Shown one piece after another: positions 1 through 11,949 of a stretch of 64,000 nucleotides of DNA. The position numbers were made by a program, and so were the translations under genes. Under the pieces are notes generated by a model. That model had not been told where the DNA came from, searched no databases, and saw only the letters and a list, made by a program, of their open reading frames with translations. Source of the DNA: Euborellia annulipes. Lineage: Eukaryota; Arthropoda; Insecta; Dermaptera; Anisolabididae. The DNA is taken from assembly GCA_023213315.1 (NCBI GenBank), contig JAKCPI010003261.1:40082-104081 (forward strand), read 5' to 3'. The stretch's first letter is position 1; each line of letters opens with the position of its first letter.

Positions 1-2095
1 ATTAAGTCCCCTAATCTCTCTTAATGATACCGTAATTTATTAAACATAACAGTTATAATATGAAATAACTTATGCAAGTATCTAAGCAAATTTAACACAA
101 ATCCATATCATTTTAAAAAATAATTACAATTTCAATAGAACAAAGACAAAAATGTCGATTTTTTTTTTATTTCCAAAATTCTTTAATTAACCTCTACGTT
201 TTTCTCTATTTTATTGAAAATTCTTATAAAAACAAAATTTTTAACTAAACATCTCGAAATTATGTTGATTTGACCCACAAAAATTGAAAATCGACATTTT
301 TGTCTTTGTTTTGCTTAAAATGTAATTATTTATCAAAATTGTATGGATTTGTAGTAATTTACTTAGAAATGGTATAGAAATATAGAGATTATTTCATATT
401 AGATGTTTATAGGTCTTCTTAAGAAGGAAAAAAAAAATGTTCAAATATTTTTGACGTGATATATATATTGTGAAGGTGTGATTTTTTTTGACAGTTACGA
501 AAAATTAATATTTTGAGATTAACATTTTTAAAATATTTATTGGAAACTATAGGCCTACTACTAAATTCGAAGAAATGAGGTTTAATAAATTAAAAATATA
601 CTAAATTATTAATTCACCTTTGAAATAGATAGTAGGCAAATTCAAATTTCAATTTCGAAATTAGTATTTCTTTTTCGATTAAGACTTTCAGTAATTCAAG
701 GCGTGACTTTGATCTAAATAATCCTATTTTTTTATTCATTTCTTGTTCTTTAAAACGTCTCTACGGTTATACTGAGCTAATGGTTTTTTTTTCTCTTCAT
801 TTTATAATAAAAAAAAAGTGAAGTTGAGGAGGCGAAAAGAATCAGCAAAAATGCACCTTGCGAAAATTTTTTCTAAGATCATTCATACATAGTAGGAGTA
901 TTAACCAATCGTATTTTAAGTAAATTAAAAGAAAATGAAAACGATCCTGAATTGGAGGGAAAAAGAACGAGTTTAAGAGTTTAACTGGGATTAGACATCT
1001 TTTTTTCTCTCTGAAGAAGAGCCAATCAACAATTAAATGCCAACTCAGCAGATCAGTCAAAACAAAATACCTTTTTTTTTTTTTAATTCTTTTTGCTTCT
1101 CTGAAATGTTCTCCTTCATTAACTTTAATAAGAAAATACGCCAACGAAAGGAAAGAAGAAAAAATTATAAACATTCTTTTATATAAAACATAGTCTATAC
1201 ATAATAGAATCAAAAAAACTTCTATGAATAATCAAAATCAAATACCTGGTAGATAGTTTGATCAGTATCGGACTTAGATGCTCTGACCAGAGAAACTAAT
1301 GGGCTCCTTATTTGGGTATGGTGGGGAGAAGGGGGGAGGGGGCTTGAAAACAAAGTTGCGAATTTTTTATTTGGGCAAGTGAGCCAATAAGAGATATAGA
1401 TCCGTTAAGAGCAGAGCCGAAGCTGTTACGCATGTTTTTGCTGTTGAGCGGCGTTGTGTGTCTTAAAAAGTAAGCAAAAAAAAAAACACCTATTACGCAA
1501 ATTTGCCCAGAGTTGTCAGCATGGTAGCTAATAATTTAATGCATTTGGTTGGTTGATTTTAATTGATCTTTTAAAAATGAATACTTTATAAATGTTATCA
1601 TATATTATGTATCATTTATAAAGGCATAAAAATATATAAATATAGGCCTATATTTTTAGGCTATGGGCAGATATAGGCTAATAGGGTACCGGCTGTTAGT
1701 CTAGACTGCCATCTTTTGCAAGAGTGCTGAACTATTTGACAGTTAATTTTTAAATCATCTAATCTTACTTTAAAATTTTCTTAATTAATATTTGATTAAT
1801 AATAACAATAAATTCATTTTTAAATTTAAAAAATTTTAAAGTTATTGGAACAGATTGTTTTTTGTATTTGCTTGATAACAAAAAAATTAATTTTCATACT
1901 TTTTTAATAAGTCCTTAAAAAAATTATAACTCTCTGTCCCAATAATCCCTTATGAATTTAATTCATAAAAAAAACCGCTTTGAAAAATTCGTTATAATAT
2001 CTAGTTTTTTTTTTTTTTTAAAGTACATTTAGACGGCCATTCCTACTCCCCTTAAAAAGTAGAATCTTTGACTAGGAAATCCAACTTCTATATAA
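1..2095. other. AT-rich sequence without a recognised gene
   Basis: This stretch is strongly AT-rich with many A and T runs and stops in all frames. The longest open frame (842-1213, minus) is low-complexity, rich in F, L, K and I, and I do not believe it is coding. A short purine run at about 1318-1345 is the only compositional oddity. I see no RNA gene or mobile element here. Confidence 0.6.
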
Positions 2096-2104
2096 AATAT
2101 TTAA

Positions 2105-2215
2105 ACTGAATGCTAAAAATATCAATATCCCCTGGACTCGAACCACAACCTCCGCTTTTTCATGGCGGACGGACTCCTTTTATCCTAGAGCGCTGATCCA
2201 TCCAGAACTTAGGAT
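2105..2215 (-). repeat. tRNA-like sequence (SINE head or tRNA pseudogene)
   Basis: Read on the minus strand, a pol III B-box-like GGTTCGAGTCC lies at the promoter-proximal end of a T-arm-like segment. An A-box-like stretch (TGGATCAGCGCTCTAGG) lies about 50 bases upstream. The arms do not form a clean cloverleaf, so this is a tRNA-derived SINE head or pseudogene and not a functional tRNA. A second weaker tRNA-like piece lies just downstream at about 2275-2345 on the plus strand. Confidence 0.4.
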
Positions 2216-2354
2216 CTCCTGTTAATGTGATTCTAATTTCATTGTTATAATTAGCAGATGCGAGATGTGTTTATTGGACCTGTGACCTAGAATAAAGGTA
2301 GTCCGCTCGCCGTGAAAGTGTAGAGATCCTGGTTTCAAGGGGCGCAATTTTGCC

Positions 2355-3810
2355 TAATAAAAAAAAAAATATATAAATTTATTTACTTTCATTTCCTGCG
2401 AAATAGGGTTTATTGCTTTTCCCTTCAAAATACCTGGATAAATGTTTATATAAAATTAGTATTAAGACAGTCTTTTCTAATTAGCTTGAATTTTTTTCAC
2501 ATTAAATGATATGATTTTAACAGGAATAGAAATAAAAAAATTTTATAAGATTTTTCATGTATTTTTGCGAAGTCCTCTGTCAGACTGCAAAAATTATATT
2601 TTTTAGAAACTTTTATACTATACTCGAGGCGATTTATGGACTCTTGTCTGAGAAGAAGGGAGAGAGATTCAATTTAAATTTATCACAGCTTTTAGTGAAC
2701 TGAAGATTGCCTTAATTGGAATCAAAACTTCATTTGAGGAATTTTTAGATAACAAGAAATAAATAAAAAATACCATTTAATTTTTTACTTGGTGGTTTAG
2801 TATGTTACATAATATTAAAGATAAAATTCAGGCATTTTAAATTTCAATTTGAAAGTAGGAGAGGGGATGACATAAAAAGCTAAGAGGCAATAATAGCTTG
2901 GGAATTTGGCCGGACACCCACACACTCTGCCCTCCGGGAGGGAGTCAATTTCAACTTTGACCCGTAGACTATTGATTGGATTCGGCCATTACGAAATAGT
3001 TCAATTGTGCAAGTTCTAATATTATTATTGAAAATATAAAATATTCTATTGAAAATATAAACGCCACATCTCACCTATAATCTGACATATAGTGTTAATT
3101 TTCCCTTAGGCTTTAATTTAATATTATGCAATAAATAAATTATATCAGAAAAAAGTAAAATAAATATAGGAAGTAATAAGCTACAAGTATTGTAATGGTG
3201 AATCAGTACGACCGATCTAGCATTTTATAAAACGTCGATATTAGTGAGAAATTTATTTTAAAATTTTTCTCCTTGCTTCCTGTTAACTAACACTGTATAT
3301 TATCAAAATGTACCTTTGGCAAAGAACAATGTCATAAATATAAAATAAGTATCCCAAGAGGAAACTATATACGGGTAGACCTAGGTTTCGAATAACATTT
3401 TGAGCCTATTATAGAATATATTTTTTAAATTTCTTTAATGTATTTTTCGGCAACTTAAGGACATTCAATTGATTGGTATCCAATTTAATTGAAATACAGT
3501 TTTTCACCTGGGACTAAGATGCAAGATGCAGAAGAGACTAAAACAAAATTTTCTACCGGTATATAAACGCATTATAAGTCAAGATATAAATCCAATGTGA
3601 ATATAGTGTAAGAAAGAGCTGGAGGGAGTTTTACACTGTTAGAGGGTATCTTTACTTACTTATACCTTCCTTCTAAAGTAGTTTGTATATAAACGGACGA
3701 ATTTATTTATGTATGCTTACCTGGAACAAAGAGAAAAAACAAGAAATTAAAATATGTACTGACATTTCATATATATTAAAATAATAATTTTTTTCTAGAG
3801 AAAAGCTTAA
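2355..3810. other. AT-rich sequence, no gene seen
   Basis: No coding region is recognised. A GC-richer patch at about 2900-2960 stands out but has no convincing frame or splice sites. Around 3440-3500 there is a SINE-tail-like piece (ttcggcaacttaagg followed by an AATT-rich palindromic stretch), read on the minus strand. Confidence 0.5.
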
Positions 3811-3816
3811 AAAAAA

Positions 3817-4163
3817 TCTGGTGTGACTGGTTACACAGCCCACAACTTTCTCTTACCTTAGGTAAGAGAAAGTTGTGTTCGGTGCTTGTCTCACCAGATT
3901 TTTTTGTGTCGAGATATGTTTAGTTTCCGCCGATATATTTGAATTCAAGATGTAACAATTTTTTAAAATGGGAAAATTTTTTTTTTTTTTTAAACATTCA
4001 CACTTTTTTCTCATTCACACTCACACACTCACATTCACACAGTCTTTTCGGCAGCTCAGGCCATATAAGACTATGTTACGATATCCATTATTGATAAATA
4101 TATATATCATAAGGGTCCATGGCATTCTCTATTTAAGCCATTTTATAGAGGTAAGAGAAAGTA
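3817..4163 (+). mobile_element. Family A element, internally replaced copy
   Basis: The head (TCTGGTGTGAC, then a hairpin built on ACTTTCTCTTACC, then CACCAGATTTTTTT) and the extreme 3' end (GGTAAGAGAAAGTA) of family A are present. The middle of about 500 bases is missing and a minus-strand SINE-B fragment sits in its place at 3976-4146. Family A has about ten substantial copies in this window. I do not recognise it as a named superfamily. Confidence 0.75.
3976..4146 (-). mobile_element. SINE-B (tRNA-derived), truncated copy inside family A
   Basis: The element is on the minus strand, so its poly(A) appears as a T run at the left, followed by the CA-rich tail block and the conserved piece ending near taagccattt. 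The tRNA-derived head is missing. Confidence 0.7.
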
Positions 4164-4164
4164 A

Positions 4165-5055
4165 ACATATTTATTAAAAGGCAGCCGTGACGTAGATGTG
4201 AGTTGAGTTAATCTAATAAATCTTTTTTGATGACTTTATTTTTAATTTGTAACTATATTCAATTTCACTGATTAATTTATGATTGATGCTACAGGGGAAC
4301 CGAGATTAAAAGACGTTTTTATTTAACGTACATGAGTTTTCAGATCAAGAGTTTAATTCACTAAACTATCTTAAAAAATTCGGAATCTTGTATGAATAAA
4401 TAATTATCTAATGTTTTAATCTATTATAAATACATGTATAATATTTAAATAGACTATCAAAAAAAAAATCAAGAAGAACTCAAAATCTAAAAAAAAAAAC
4501 TAGAAAAGTTACCTTCATTTTTTAACCTAGTCTACTCATTATTTAAATTTGGAATAAATAGGATACGATATTAAAAAAATATATATATTCAAAATCAAAT
4601 CTGCGGAAACAATTAAGAAAAACCTGAATTTAAATTTCTTACAAAGTTTTTTTTTTTGTTTTTTGCTTATTAAATCACACGCCCCAATTAATATCCAAGT
4701 TCATTATTTATTTATTTATTTATCATGCAAATGAAGGATTCTCGTTATAGAGATGTGCAGATAAAGATGATTTATAGAGATAAAATTTATAGGAATACTA
4801 TTTTAGTTATTTGTAAGGTAAATAAAATTTTATAGAGAGGAGTTGTTTGTATTGGCGCGGGAATTTAAGTTAATTAAGGAAGGATCAATGGGTAATTTCA
4901 AAAGAAATTTGTTTAGAGTTTTATTAAAGAGCCCAATCAGTTAGGATGATTTTTGAGATTTTATAAAACATAAATGAAGGAACGTTAATAATAAATTTTT
5001 AAAAAATTCTACTTTCCTTGACATTAAAAATCAACTGACCATCTTAGTTTCCATA
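4165..5055. other. AT-rich sequence, no gene seen
   Basis: Runs of A/T and short ATTT repeats (about 4706-4724) only. No repeat family from elsewhere in the window was recognised. Confidence 0.5.
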
Positions 5056-5057
5056 AG

Positions 5058-5130
5058 AAGGTGATTAGTTTATAGGTTAAAAATATCGTTAACCGCAGGA
5101 GTACGTGGGTTCGACTCCAACGAGTGTTTT
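5058..5130 (+). repeat. tRNA-like sequence with B box
   Basis: A B-box-like GGTTCGACTCC at about 5108 follows a leucine/serine-tRNA-like upstream region. The T stem has at least one mispair and no acceptor stem closes it. It is most likely a tRNA-derived SINE head. The GC-richer stretch at 5150-5260 could be the body of the same element. Confidence 0.4.
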
Positions 5131-5289
5131 ATTTTTTTTCTATTTATTTAGGTACGCGTCTCGAAAAGCCGTTAGAACACGATTGACTACCGAGTTACTC
5201 GAGGTGGCAAGAGATGGCGTTAGTTCTCCCCATAGGAATACAAGGGATTTATTCCATTTCATTTTAAAGTTCCAGCTAATTAATTAAGG

Positions 5290-6333
5290 GTAGAAAATTA
5301 ATTATTTTTTAACACAATGATTACTAATTTAATTATCTATAAGATATAGAGCGAATTTTTAAAAAAATATCTTTTATTTAAAGTGATTAATCTAAAAAAA
5401 AAATTTATTTTTTCGAAAATCAAAAAAAGGGCTTCTGTAAGTTGTAGATATTTTAAATAGCTTTAATTTAAAAAAAAATGAGGTCCATAGCTTCAAAATT
5501 GTGGCCGCTGGAATCTCCCAAAATTAGCACTCCGAGACGCGCCGAGATCTTAAGAGGTTCGTAAATAATATCGAAAATTTTTAATGTTTTGACTCAACTT
5601 GACTCAACTAATAATAACACTTGTTATGAATATAATTTTTTTACTTTATAATCAATTATACAAAAAAATCAGGATGAGTGTCAAAGTGAAACTTCCTGAA
5701 CATGTATAATAAGCTTCATTTAACGACAACTCAAAGCAAATTACTTTTTTATGACTATAAATACAAATATCAAAAGAATATATGAATAAAAATTTAAATT
5801 TATAATTGAAAAAAAAAAATCGGCTGCAATAATCTGAATTGCATTGACTTTTGAACCTTGAAGATGGCGCCAACCTTCATTAATAAAATTTCTTGGTCAA
5901 ATTTATTTTAACCTCGTCTTATAAATTACCATTTATTCGGTTATTATCTGTAATTGATAGTGTGTGTGGTGTAACTATCACCGCAGGAGACCTCGCAGCC
6001 CTTCGAGGGACGATTTCTTTATAGTAAATATTAAAAAAAAATTTCTTAAGATAATTTATTTGCGTGTTAATATTTCAAGATTTCATCATCAATGTAAAGA
6101 CCTATTGTATTTGTTTTGTTTTTGTTAATGCTAACTAGGACGTTGTTGTTGTTGCGGTTTTGTCGTTACAGGGACATTAAGTGGATTTTATTGGTGATAA
6201 AAAAACGCCATATATAGAGGTGGCCATCAAGGAAGGAAGCCTTGTTAGAGATTTGAACGCCCGAAGATGTTTTTGCGTGTTAATTGATGATGCTTATTTA
6301 AAAAGCATTCCATCTAATTAGTTGTCTCAAAAA

Positions 6334-6364
<31 letters not shown>

Positions 6365-6687
6365 TTGGATCTAGGACAAAGAGAGTGTGGAGGGCATTAA
6401 ACTAACAACAAAAGAATTCTCAATTAGAGGCACAATATGACAGTCATGTTGAGTTATGTGGGTCATCGAGCGAGAGAGAAAGAAAGAATAGGCGAAATCA
6501 TTAAGAATGAAATTTATGAATTTATCAGTAAAAAGATTTCAATGAAAACGAAAATGTTTATTTACATTTTTTTTTAATATTCATATTAAAAAGTTAAAGG
6601 TATAACGATGCATTTTTAAAATGACTGTTGATGTTGTTGCAGCTAGGCAAGGATTAAATAATAAACTTGTCTCCACGACTAATATCA
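5290..6687. other. AT-rich sequence with a GA microsatellite
   Basis: No gene is recognised. A GAAA/GA microsatellite lies at about 6331-6365. A short GC-richer patch at 5500-5560 has no supported frame. A splice-acceptor-like TTGTCGTTACAG ends at 6170, but the sequence after it closes in all frames within about 15 codons. Confidence 0.5.
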
Positions 6688-6700
6688 ATCAAATTTTTGA

Positions 6701-6955
6701 GCCCCCGGGTTTGGCGTAGTAGGTAGCGTGCCTACCTCCTATACCAAACGTCGCGGGTTCGGACCCAGGCAGTCCGATGATTTTATTTAAGCCATTTGGG
6801 TACCAGATGGCTTAAATAGAAATGCCTGAACACCAAATTGATATATTAATTACAACGGTTATCGTAAAAGTCTTAAATGGCCTAAGTTGCCGAAAAGACT
6901 GTGTGAATGTGTGTGTGAGTGTGAGCGTGAATGAGAAAAAAAAAAAAAAAAAAAA
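6701..6955 (+). mobile_element. SINE-B, full-length copy with 13 bp target duplication
   Basis: A tRNA-derived head with an A-box-like TGGCGTAGTAGGTAGCG and a B box GGTTCGGACCC is followed by the family-specific body: a palindrome built on taagccatttgg with its complement, then cggttatcg, aagttgccgaaaagac, a GT-rich block and poly(A). The flanks carry the direct repeat ATCAAATTTTTGA (6688-6700 and 6956-6968). This is the best type copy of the family and shows LINE-type target-primed insertion. Confidence 0.9.
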
Positions 6956-6985
6956 ATCAAATTTTTGAAACAAATTCTCTTTTAT

Positions 6986-7217
6986 TTTCACACTTTTTTT
7001 GCCTTTCACGCATCCATACACGCAGTCTTTTCGACCATTTAAGACTTTAAACGATACCTGTTATTTGTAAATATATCAATTGGGAGTCCAGGCATTCTTA
7101 TGTAAGCCATTTGGTATCCAAATGGCTTAAATAAAATCATTGAACTTTCTGGGATCCGAACCCTCGAGCCTTGGTATACAAAGCAGGCTCGCTACCAACT
7201 ACGCCAAGCCCGAGGGC
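6986..7217 (-). mobile_element. SINE-B, minus-strand copy
   Basis: The order is reversed: CA-rich tail, then the taagccatttgg palindrome, then the complement of the B box (GGATCCGAACCC) and the head ending in CCCGAGGGC. It begins 18 bases after the target duplication of the preceding copy and is more diverged. Confidence 0.85.
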
Positions 7218-7431
7218 TATTTTTATTTTATGTGTTTTTGTTTTGCGGCTATTTTATTGTGATTTTATCTTATTTGCTGAAAATATTTATTTTATTATTT
7301 TTTTTTTTTCACTTCATTTTCATTTTCGGTCATTCACGTCACTTATCCCTATAACACAAATCAATATTATTTTAAAGAATGTTATTGTTTAAAAAATAAA
7401 TAAATGTAAATGTAAAAAAAGCAGCTGAATA

Positions 7432-7670
7432 GTTAAAAAAAAAACATTCTTTTTCCATTCACACTCACACACACATACACACAGTGTTTTCGACAACTTA
7501 GGTCATATAAGACTTTAAACGATAACCGTTATTTAATAATATATATATTTGGGGTCCAGGCATTCTTATTTAAGCCATTTGGTATTCAAATGGCTTAAAT
7601 AAAATAATCGGACTGCCTGGGATCTGAAACCGCGACCCTTATATACAAGGAATGTGCGCTACTTCGTAGA
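7432..7670 (-). mobile_element. SINE-B, minus-strand copy, decayed head
   Basis: A T run, CA-rich block, conserved body and palindrome are clear. The tRNA-derived head is degraded (GATCTGAAACCGCGACC in place of the B-box complement) and ends near 7670. Confidence 0.8.
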
Positions 7671-7674
7671 AAAA

Positions 7675-8880
7675 CAAACAATAAAAAAAAAAATTTATAA
7701 AGTAAAGAACGAAAATCTAAGAAAGTTTCCATCCATGTTTATAGCGATTTTTATAGCATTGGGATAAATTGAAAAATATTAAATTTGAAAACTTATTAAA
7801 CTCATAATAAAATTTTTTTATCATTGAAAATCGAAAATCCGTGAAATTTAAGATTTTTTTTATTAGGCAAAAAAAATACGAAGATATTCTAACTGTTCTT
7901 AGTTTTTTTTTTTTTTTTTATTAAATAATAATAACACTAATAATAGAAATCATAGTATCCAGTTACTTTGAATATAAAAAGCGAAAAATAATGTGTATGT
8001 AATTGAATAATCGAGAGGAATATAAAATTTCCAAATAATCGACAAAAAAAAAAAAAAAAAAAAACGTGCACCGCCAGAGGGTAATTTTTTTTATGATGAT
8101 CATCAAGGCGCTTGTTCGTTGTTTTCTAATCTAATAAAAAATAATTTCCTGCGAAATTGATTTATTTATTTAATATCCGGAGTGAATAATTTATTTATTC
8201 ATTATAAAAAAAAAATCATGGGAATTCAATTACAGTATATTTATGAATTCTTAGGATCCGGATTATTTTTTTTAAATAGCGGAAATACAAATTTTATATA
8301 TGCTTATAAGTGTATAATAAATTGTATTTATTACTCGCATCAATTCACTTTTATTAATCATAATACAGGATGTGAATCGAGGTTTTTACTTTCTTATAAT
8401 ATTCAATTGTTGTAGTATATAGGAAAGTAAGGAATGAAGAATTCAAGCAAAGATTCAAGCACAGATTTATGAGCGAGGCTTTCCCCGGAAAATTCTTATT
8501 TTTTCCGCGATTCGAGAAATTAAAAAAAAAAATCTTATTAAATATTTTTTAAAATAAATTTTAATTTTTTTTAAAGTATTTTTTATTAATAAATATATTG
8601 AAACATATCATCTAGAGTTTTTAATTTATTTTACCCGATTTTAAATACGGTAACTAAAATACATATACAGTGATTCAATGTCGAACCCCCCCCCCCTGTT
8701 CTTTGCGCCAGAAGTAGATATCTCACTTCAAGTCAGTTTTCGCGTTGCTCAATAAAATTTATTTAAATTTTATTGTCTACCAATAAATAAGGACTGAATC
8801 TAAATGTCTCTAGATGTCTAAAACGAAAAAAAAGGAAAATTTGTTTTTAAATTATTTTCTTTTTATTATTATTATTTTTT
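7675..8880. other. AT-rich sequence, no gene seen
   Basis: Long A and T runs. The frame at 8182-8415 is AT-biased and has no recognisable domain. A C run lies at about 8687-8697. Confidence 0.5.
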
Positions 8881-8884
8881 TTTT

Positions 8885-9035
8885 TAAGTATAGAGGAGAG
8901 GAAGGCTGAGCGTTGCGCCATTACGTCGGGAAGCGAAAGCCTACCCAAATTTCCCGGATGCCTAATTAATGCCTCATGGCTTTTGCCAATTGCTCGCCTA
9001 CCTACCTACATCACTAACGACATCACACACATACA
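8885..9035. other. GC-rich patch, possible exon or conserved element
   Basis: Base composition rises sharply compared with both flanks. One plus-strand frame stays open across the patch and beyond it, from about 8885 to 9140, without a good start codon. A second frame is open over about 24 codons. I see no consensus splice pair, so I cannot tell an exon from a regulatory element, and I assign no product. Confidence 0.25.
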
Positions 9036-9893
9036 CACATCACACCTAGAAAATAGCTTTCTCAAACTAAAATTCGCATTATATCCTGAATGTTCTAAAT
9101 GTATCATCATTATGGCATGTTTGACAACAAAACGTGTTTAGTTTATAAAAAAAATGTTAGTATTAGTGAAAATCCTGCACGTCTTAAGAGTTTTTGTTAT
9201 TTATTAATCATTCTCTCTTCTTTTACATATTTATTAAAGTCCTTGAAAGAATTATTATATAAACTATATTTTTTTACATAATATGTGGGTTAAGTTGAAA
9301 AAAAAAACAAAACAATTGTTTAAACTCCCTTTGTTTTCATGTATCTTTGTTCCTCTTAATTATTTAATCTGCTGATGACTTTAATGTTGCAAGATGAAGC
9401 AAACTTATGTTTAATGGGTATTTTTATTTCTTACAATCGAGTAAAACAAAATTTACTATTCTTTCTAATGGAAAAATTAAAGATGCTTTGCTTTCTCATT
9501 ATAAATCATTCAATATTCTCCAAAAACAGCAGGTTTAATTATGGCTTTAGAATATTCGCAACTTTCGAAATTAAATATGTCCAGTATGATGTCCAGAAAC
9601 TCCAACTCCTTAAATTGACCTCTCAACTTTCTCTCTCTAACTCTTAGAGCTGCGAATTCAAATTTGATATTCCATTAATTTATACTCTCAACTTTCCTAA
9701 TTCAGGTTTATTATATTTCCTATAAAATTAACTGATAGGAACATATAATAAATTTTCATTAAAGAGTTTCTAAAATATTATATTACTTATCAAATGATTT
9801 TATTTAACAATTAATAAATAGGTAAATTTTTTTTTATTTGATCATAAAGAGTGGTGCTAATTTATTTTTCATATGAGACTAAATTTTAAAAAA
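9036..9893. other. AT-rich sequence, no gene seen
   Basis: Two short frames (9099-9281 and 9375-9647) have the composition of random AT-rich DNA and no domain features. Confidence 0.5.
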
Positions 9894-10538
9894 TCTGGTG
9901 TGACTGGCGCACAGCACACAACTTTCTCTTACCTTCGGTAATCGAAAGTTGTGTTCTGTGCTTGTCACACCAGATTTTTTGTGTCGACATATATTTAGTT
10001 TCCGCCAATATATTAGAATTTAAGATGTCAAATTTATAAACATGGGAAAATATTTATATTTTGTTACCATGGCAACCATTTCTCCTATCTTTCCTATGAA
10101 GCACAATAGTAAAGTGTGCTTCAAACAATTTTGAGGGCAAAACGAGAATATACATTTGAAAGAACATCTAAAAAATAATTGATTTTTGAATTTTAATCAA
10201 AATCGTTAGAGCGAATTTTGAGAAAATTGAAAAAAACTGAAAAAGTACATCAGTAAAGTACTAGTACTCTTTGGCCGATTTTGATTAAAAGCTTATTTTT
10301 CCGGTCCTGGGGGGTGTTTAACTTAAATATAGAATTTCAACCTCGTAGCTCAATTCCTTCATGCTTAAAATTGAACACACACACACACACACAGACCACG
10401 TCGTGAAAATCACTTTTTTGGATTCAGGGGACCTCAAAACGTAAAGATCCATCAAAATCTCGACATCGAATTTTTGACATGAATCCAATACTTTCTCTCT
10501 ATATATATATTACATATATACATAGGTAAGAGAAAGTA
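9894..10538 (+). mobile_element. Family A element, full-length copy
   Basis: It starts TCTGGTGTGAC and ends GGTAAGAGAAAGTA. A 5' hairpin contains ACTTTCTCTTACC. Then come a conserved block with TTACCATGGCAACC, the short palindrome AAGTACTAGTACTCTT, a CA repeat, a block with CTCGACATCGAATTTTTGAC, and a 3' terminal hairpin around a TA-rich loop. The 3' terminal sequence is the reverse complement of the 13-mer in the 5' hairpin, so the two ends carry subterminal inverted repeats. There is no open frame of useful length, so the element is non-autonomous. Confidence 0.85.
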
Positions 10539-11141
10539 AAAATTTTTAATAAATTGATGAAGATAGTGACTGAACATATGATAATGAGAAAAGTAAAAGG
10601 CAGCTAAAATAGATTGATTTCTTTCCTGACTGATAGAGGAGAAGGTCCAAATTTCGGCTAGGGTCCAAATTCTGGCTAGTACTGTAATCAGTGTAAGGAG
10701 ATGCTGCAATGTAGCCGCGATAGTATGAAACAACTTCTCAGGGAACACCCATTGCATGGTTGAAGAAGCTGCGCAATTCAGTGACAGTTGTTTGAGTGGT
10801 GGTAATTTTTTCGATTTTCGACAATTGAAAACTTTTACAAGTATGCATTTTTTAATTTACTGATTAGTCTAAAACTTTGAATATATTATTCTCCATAAAT
10901 AGTTGGGTTAAAGATACCCTAAGGTACCATAATCAATATAATTCCAAGCTCTCAACCGACTGTAGAATTTTTTATTAACCTCAAACCGACGCCATAGTGA
11001 AGGTCTAAATTCGGGCTACTAGGAAAAAAACAAACAAAGGACGTAAAGCCGTAAGGTCTTGACTCATTACTGGCACCCCATACAAAGAGGCACTTACTCA
11101 TTATATATACAATTATCTGAATATAATAAATACATCTTGTG
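10539..11141. other. No gene seen
   Basis: The region is slightly GC-richer than the surroundings. The 101-residue minus frame at 10452-10757 runs across the end of the family A element and has no domain that I recognise. Confidence 0.45.
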
Positions 11142-11413
11142 CAAGGGCGGATACAAGGGGGGGGGGGGTAAAGGGGTAATTACCCCCCACCCCAAAAATT
11201 TGAAAAAAATACTTTTTTTCTAAAAAAAAAATGTATTTTTAATGTAAAATTTTAAAAATTAATACTTAAAAATTTGATTTGTATTTATATTCTGGCAAAC
11301 AAGTATAGAATGCGCCTTTAAATTACCGAAATTAAGAAAAAATTGTGTGTTGTGCGACCAGTCACACCAGATTACCCCCCCTCCCCCGAGAAACACCTCT
11401 GGATCCGCCCTTG
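11142..11413. mobile_element. hAT-like MITE with CAAGGGCGGAT termini
   Basis: Terminal inverted repeats CAAGGGCGGATac at the left and ggATCCGCCCTTG at the right bound about 272 bases. The imperfect 8-base flanks share 6 of 8 positions (ATCTTGTG and TTCTTGAG). A second copy at 30128-30380 is nearly collinear. Internally it contains a piece of the family A head (GTGCGACCAGTCACACCAGA), as does the other copy, so the piece was present before the family spread. Confidence 0.7.
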
Positions 11414-11720
11414 TTCTTGAGTTAAATATTTGTACATATTTTATTGTTTTATTCTAGTTTATTTTTGCCTAGCCCAAATTTAGACCACATCTCAAAAATT
11501 TGTGATTTTGAATATTTTTTTAAGTGATAAAAAAAAAATAAAATTAAAGGTATTTTAAAGCTTTTTAAATAGTTTATCGAAAGAAAACCTTTGAATGTAC
11601 AATTTTATCATGGTTAGAGTTAATAATATTCATTCTAACAAAAGTTATAACACAAAAAGTAAACAGTAGCCGAAATTTGGACCTTCTCCTCTAATATCTA
11701 TTTAAATTTCAATATATTTC

Positions 11721-11947
11721 TATACCGAACGTCGCGGGTTCGGACCCCAGGCAGTCCGATAATTTTATTTAAGGCATTTGGATACAAAATGACTTAAATA
11801 AAAATGCCTGGACCCCCAATAGACATATTAAACATACTGAGTATAGTTAAAAGTCTTAAATGGCCTGAGTTGGCGAAAAGACTGTGTGAATGTGTGTGTG
11901 AGTGTGAATGAGAAAAAAGTGTGAATGTTTAAAAAAAAAAAAAAAAA
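11721..11947 (+). mobile_element. SINE-B, 5'-truncated copy
   Basis: It begins inside the tRNA-like head just before the B box (GGTTCGGACCCC) and continues through the palindrome and GT-rich block to poly(A). Loss of the A box means it could not be transcribed from its own internal promoter. Confidence 0.85.
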
Positions 11948-11949
11948 TC

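Noticed and set aside
842..1213. 123-residue minus-strand open frame
   Set aside because: Low-complexity F/L/K/I composition expected from AT-rich DNA, no domain, no splice context.
6160..6230. Exon after an acceptor-like site at 6170
   Set aside because: All three frames stop within about 15 codons and no donor follows.
6720..6790. Functional tRNA gene
   Set aside because: The A and B boxes belong to the SINE-B head, with a SINE body, poly(A) and target duplication following.
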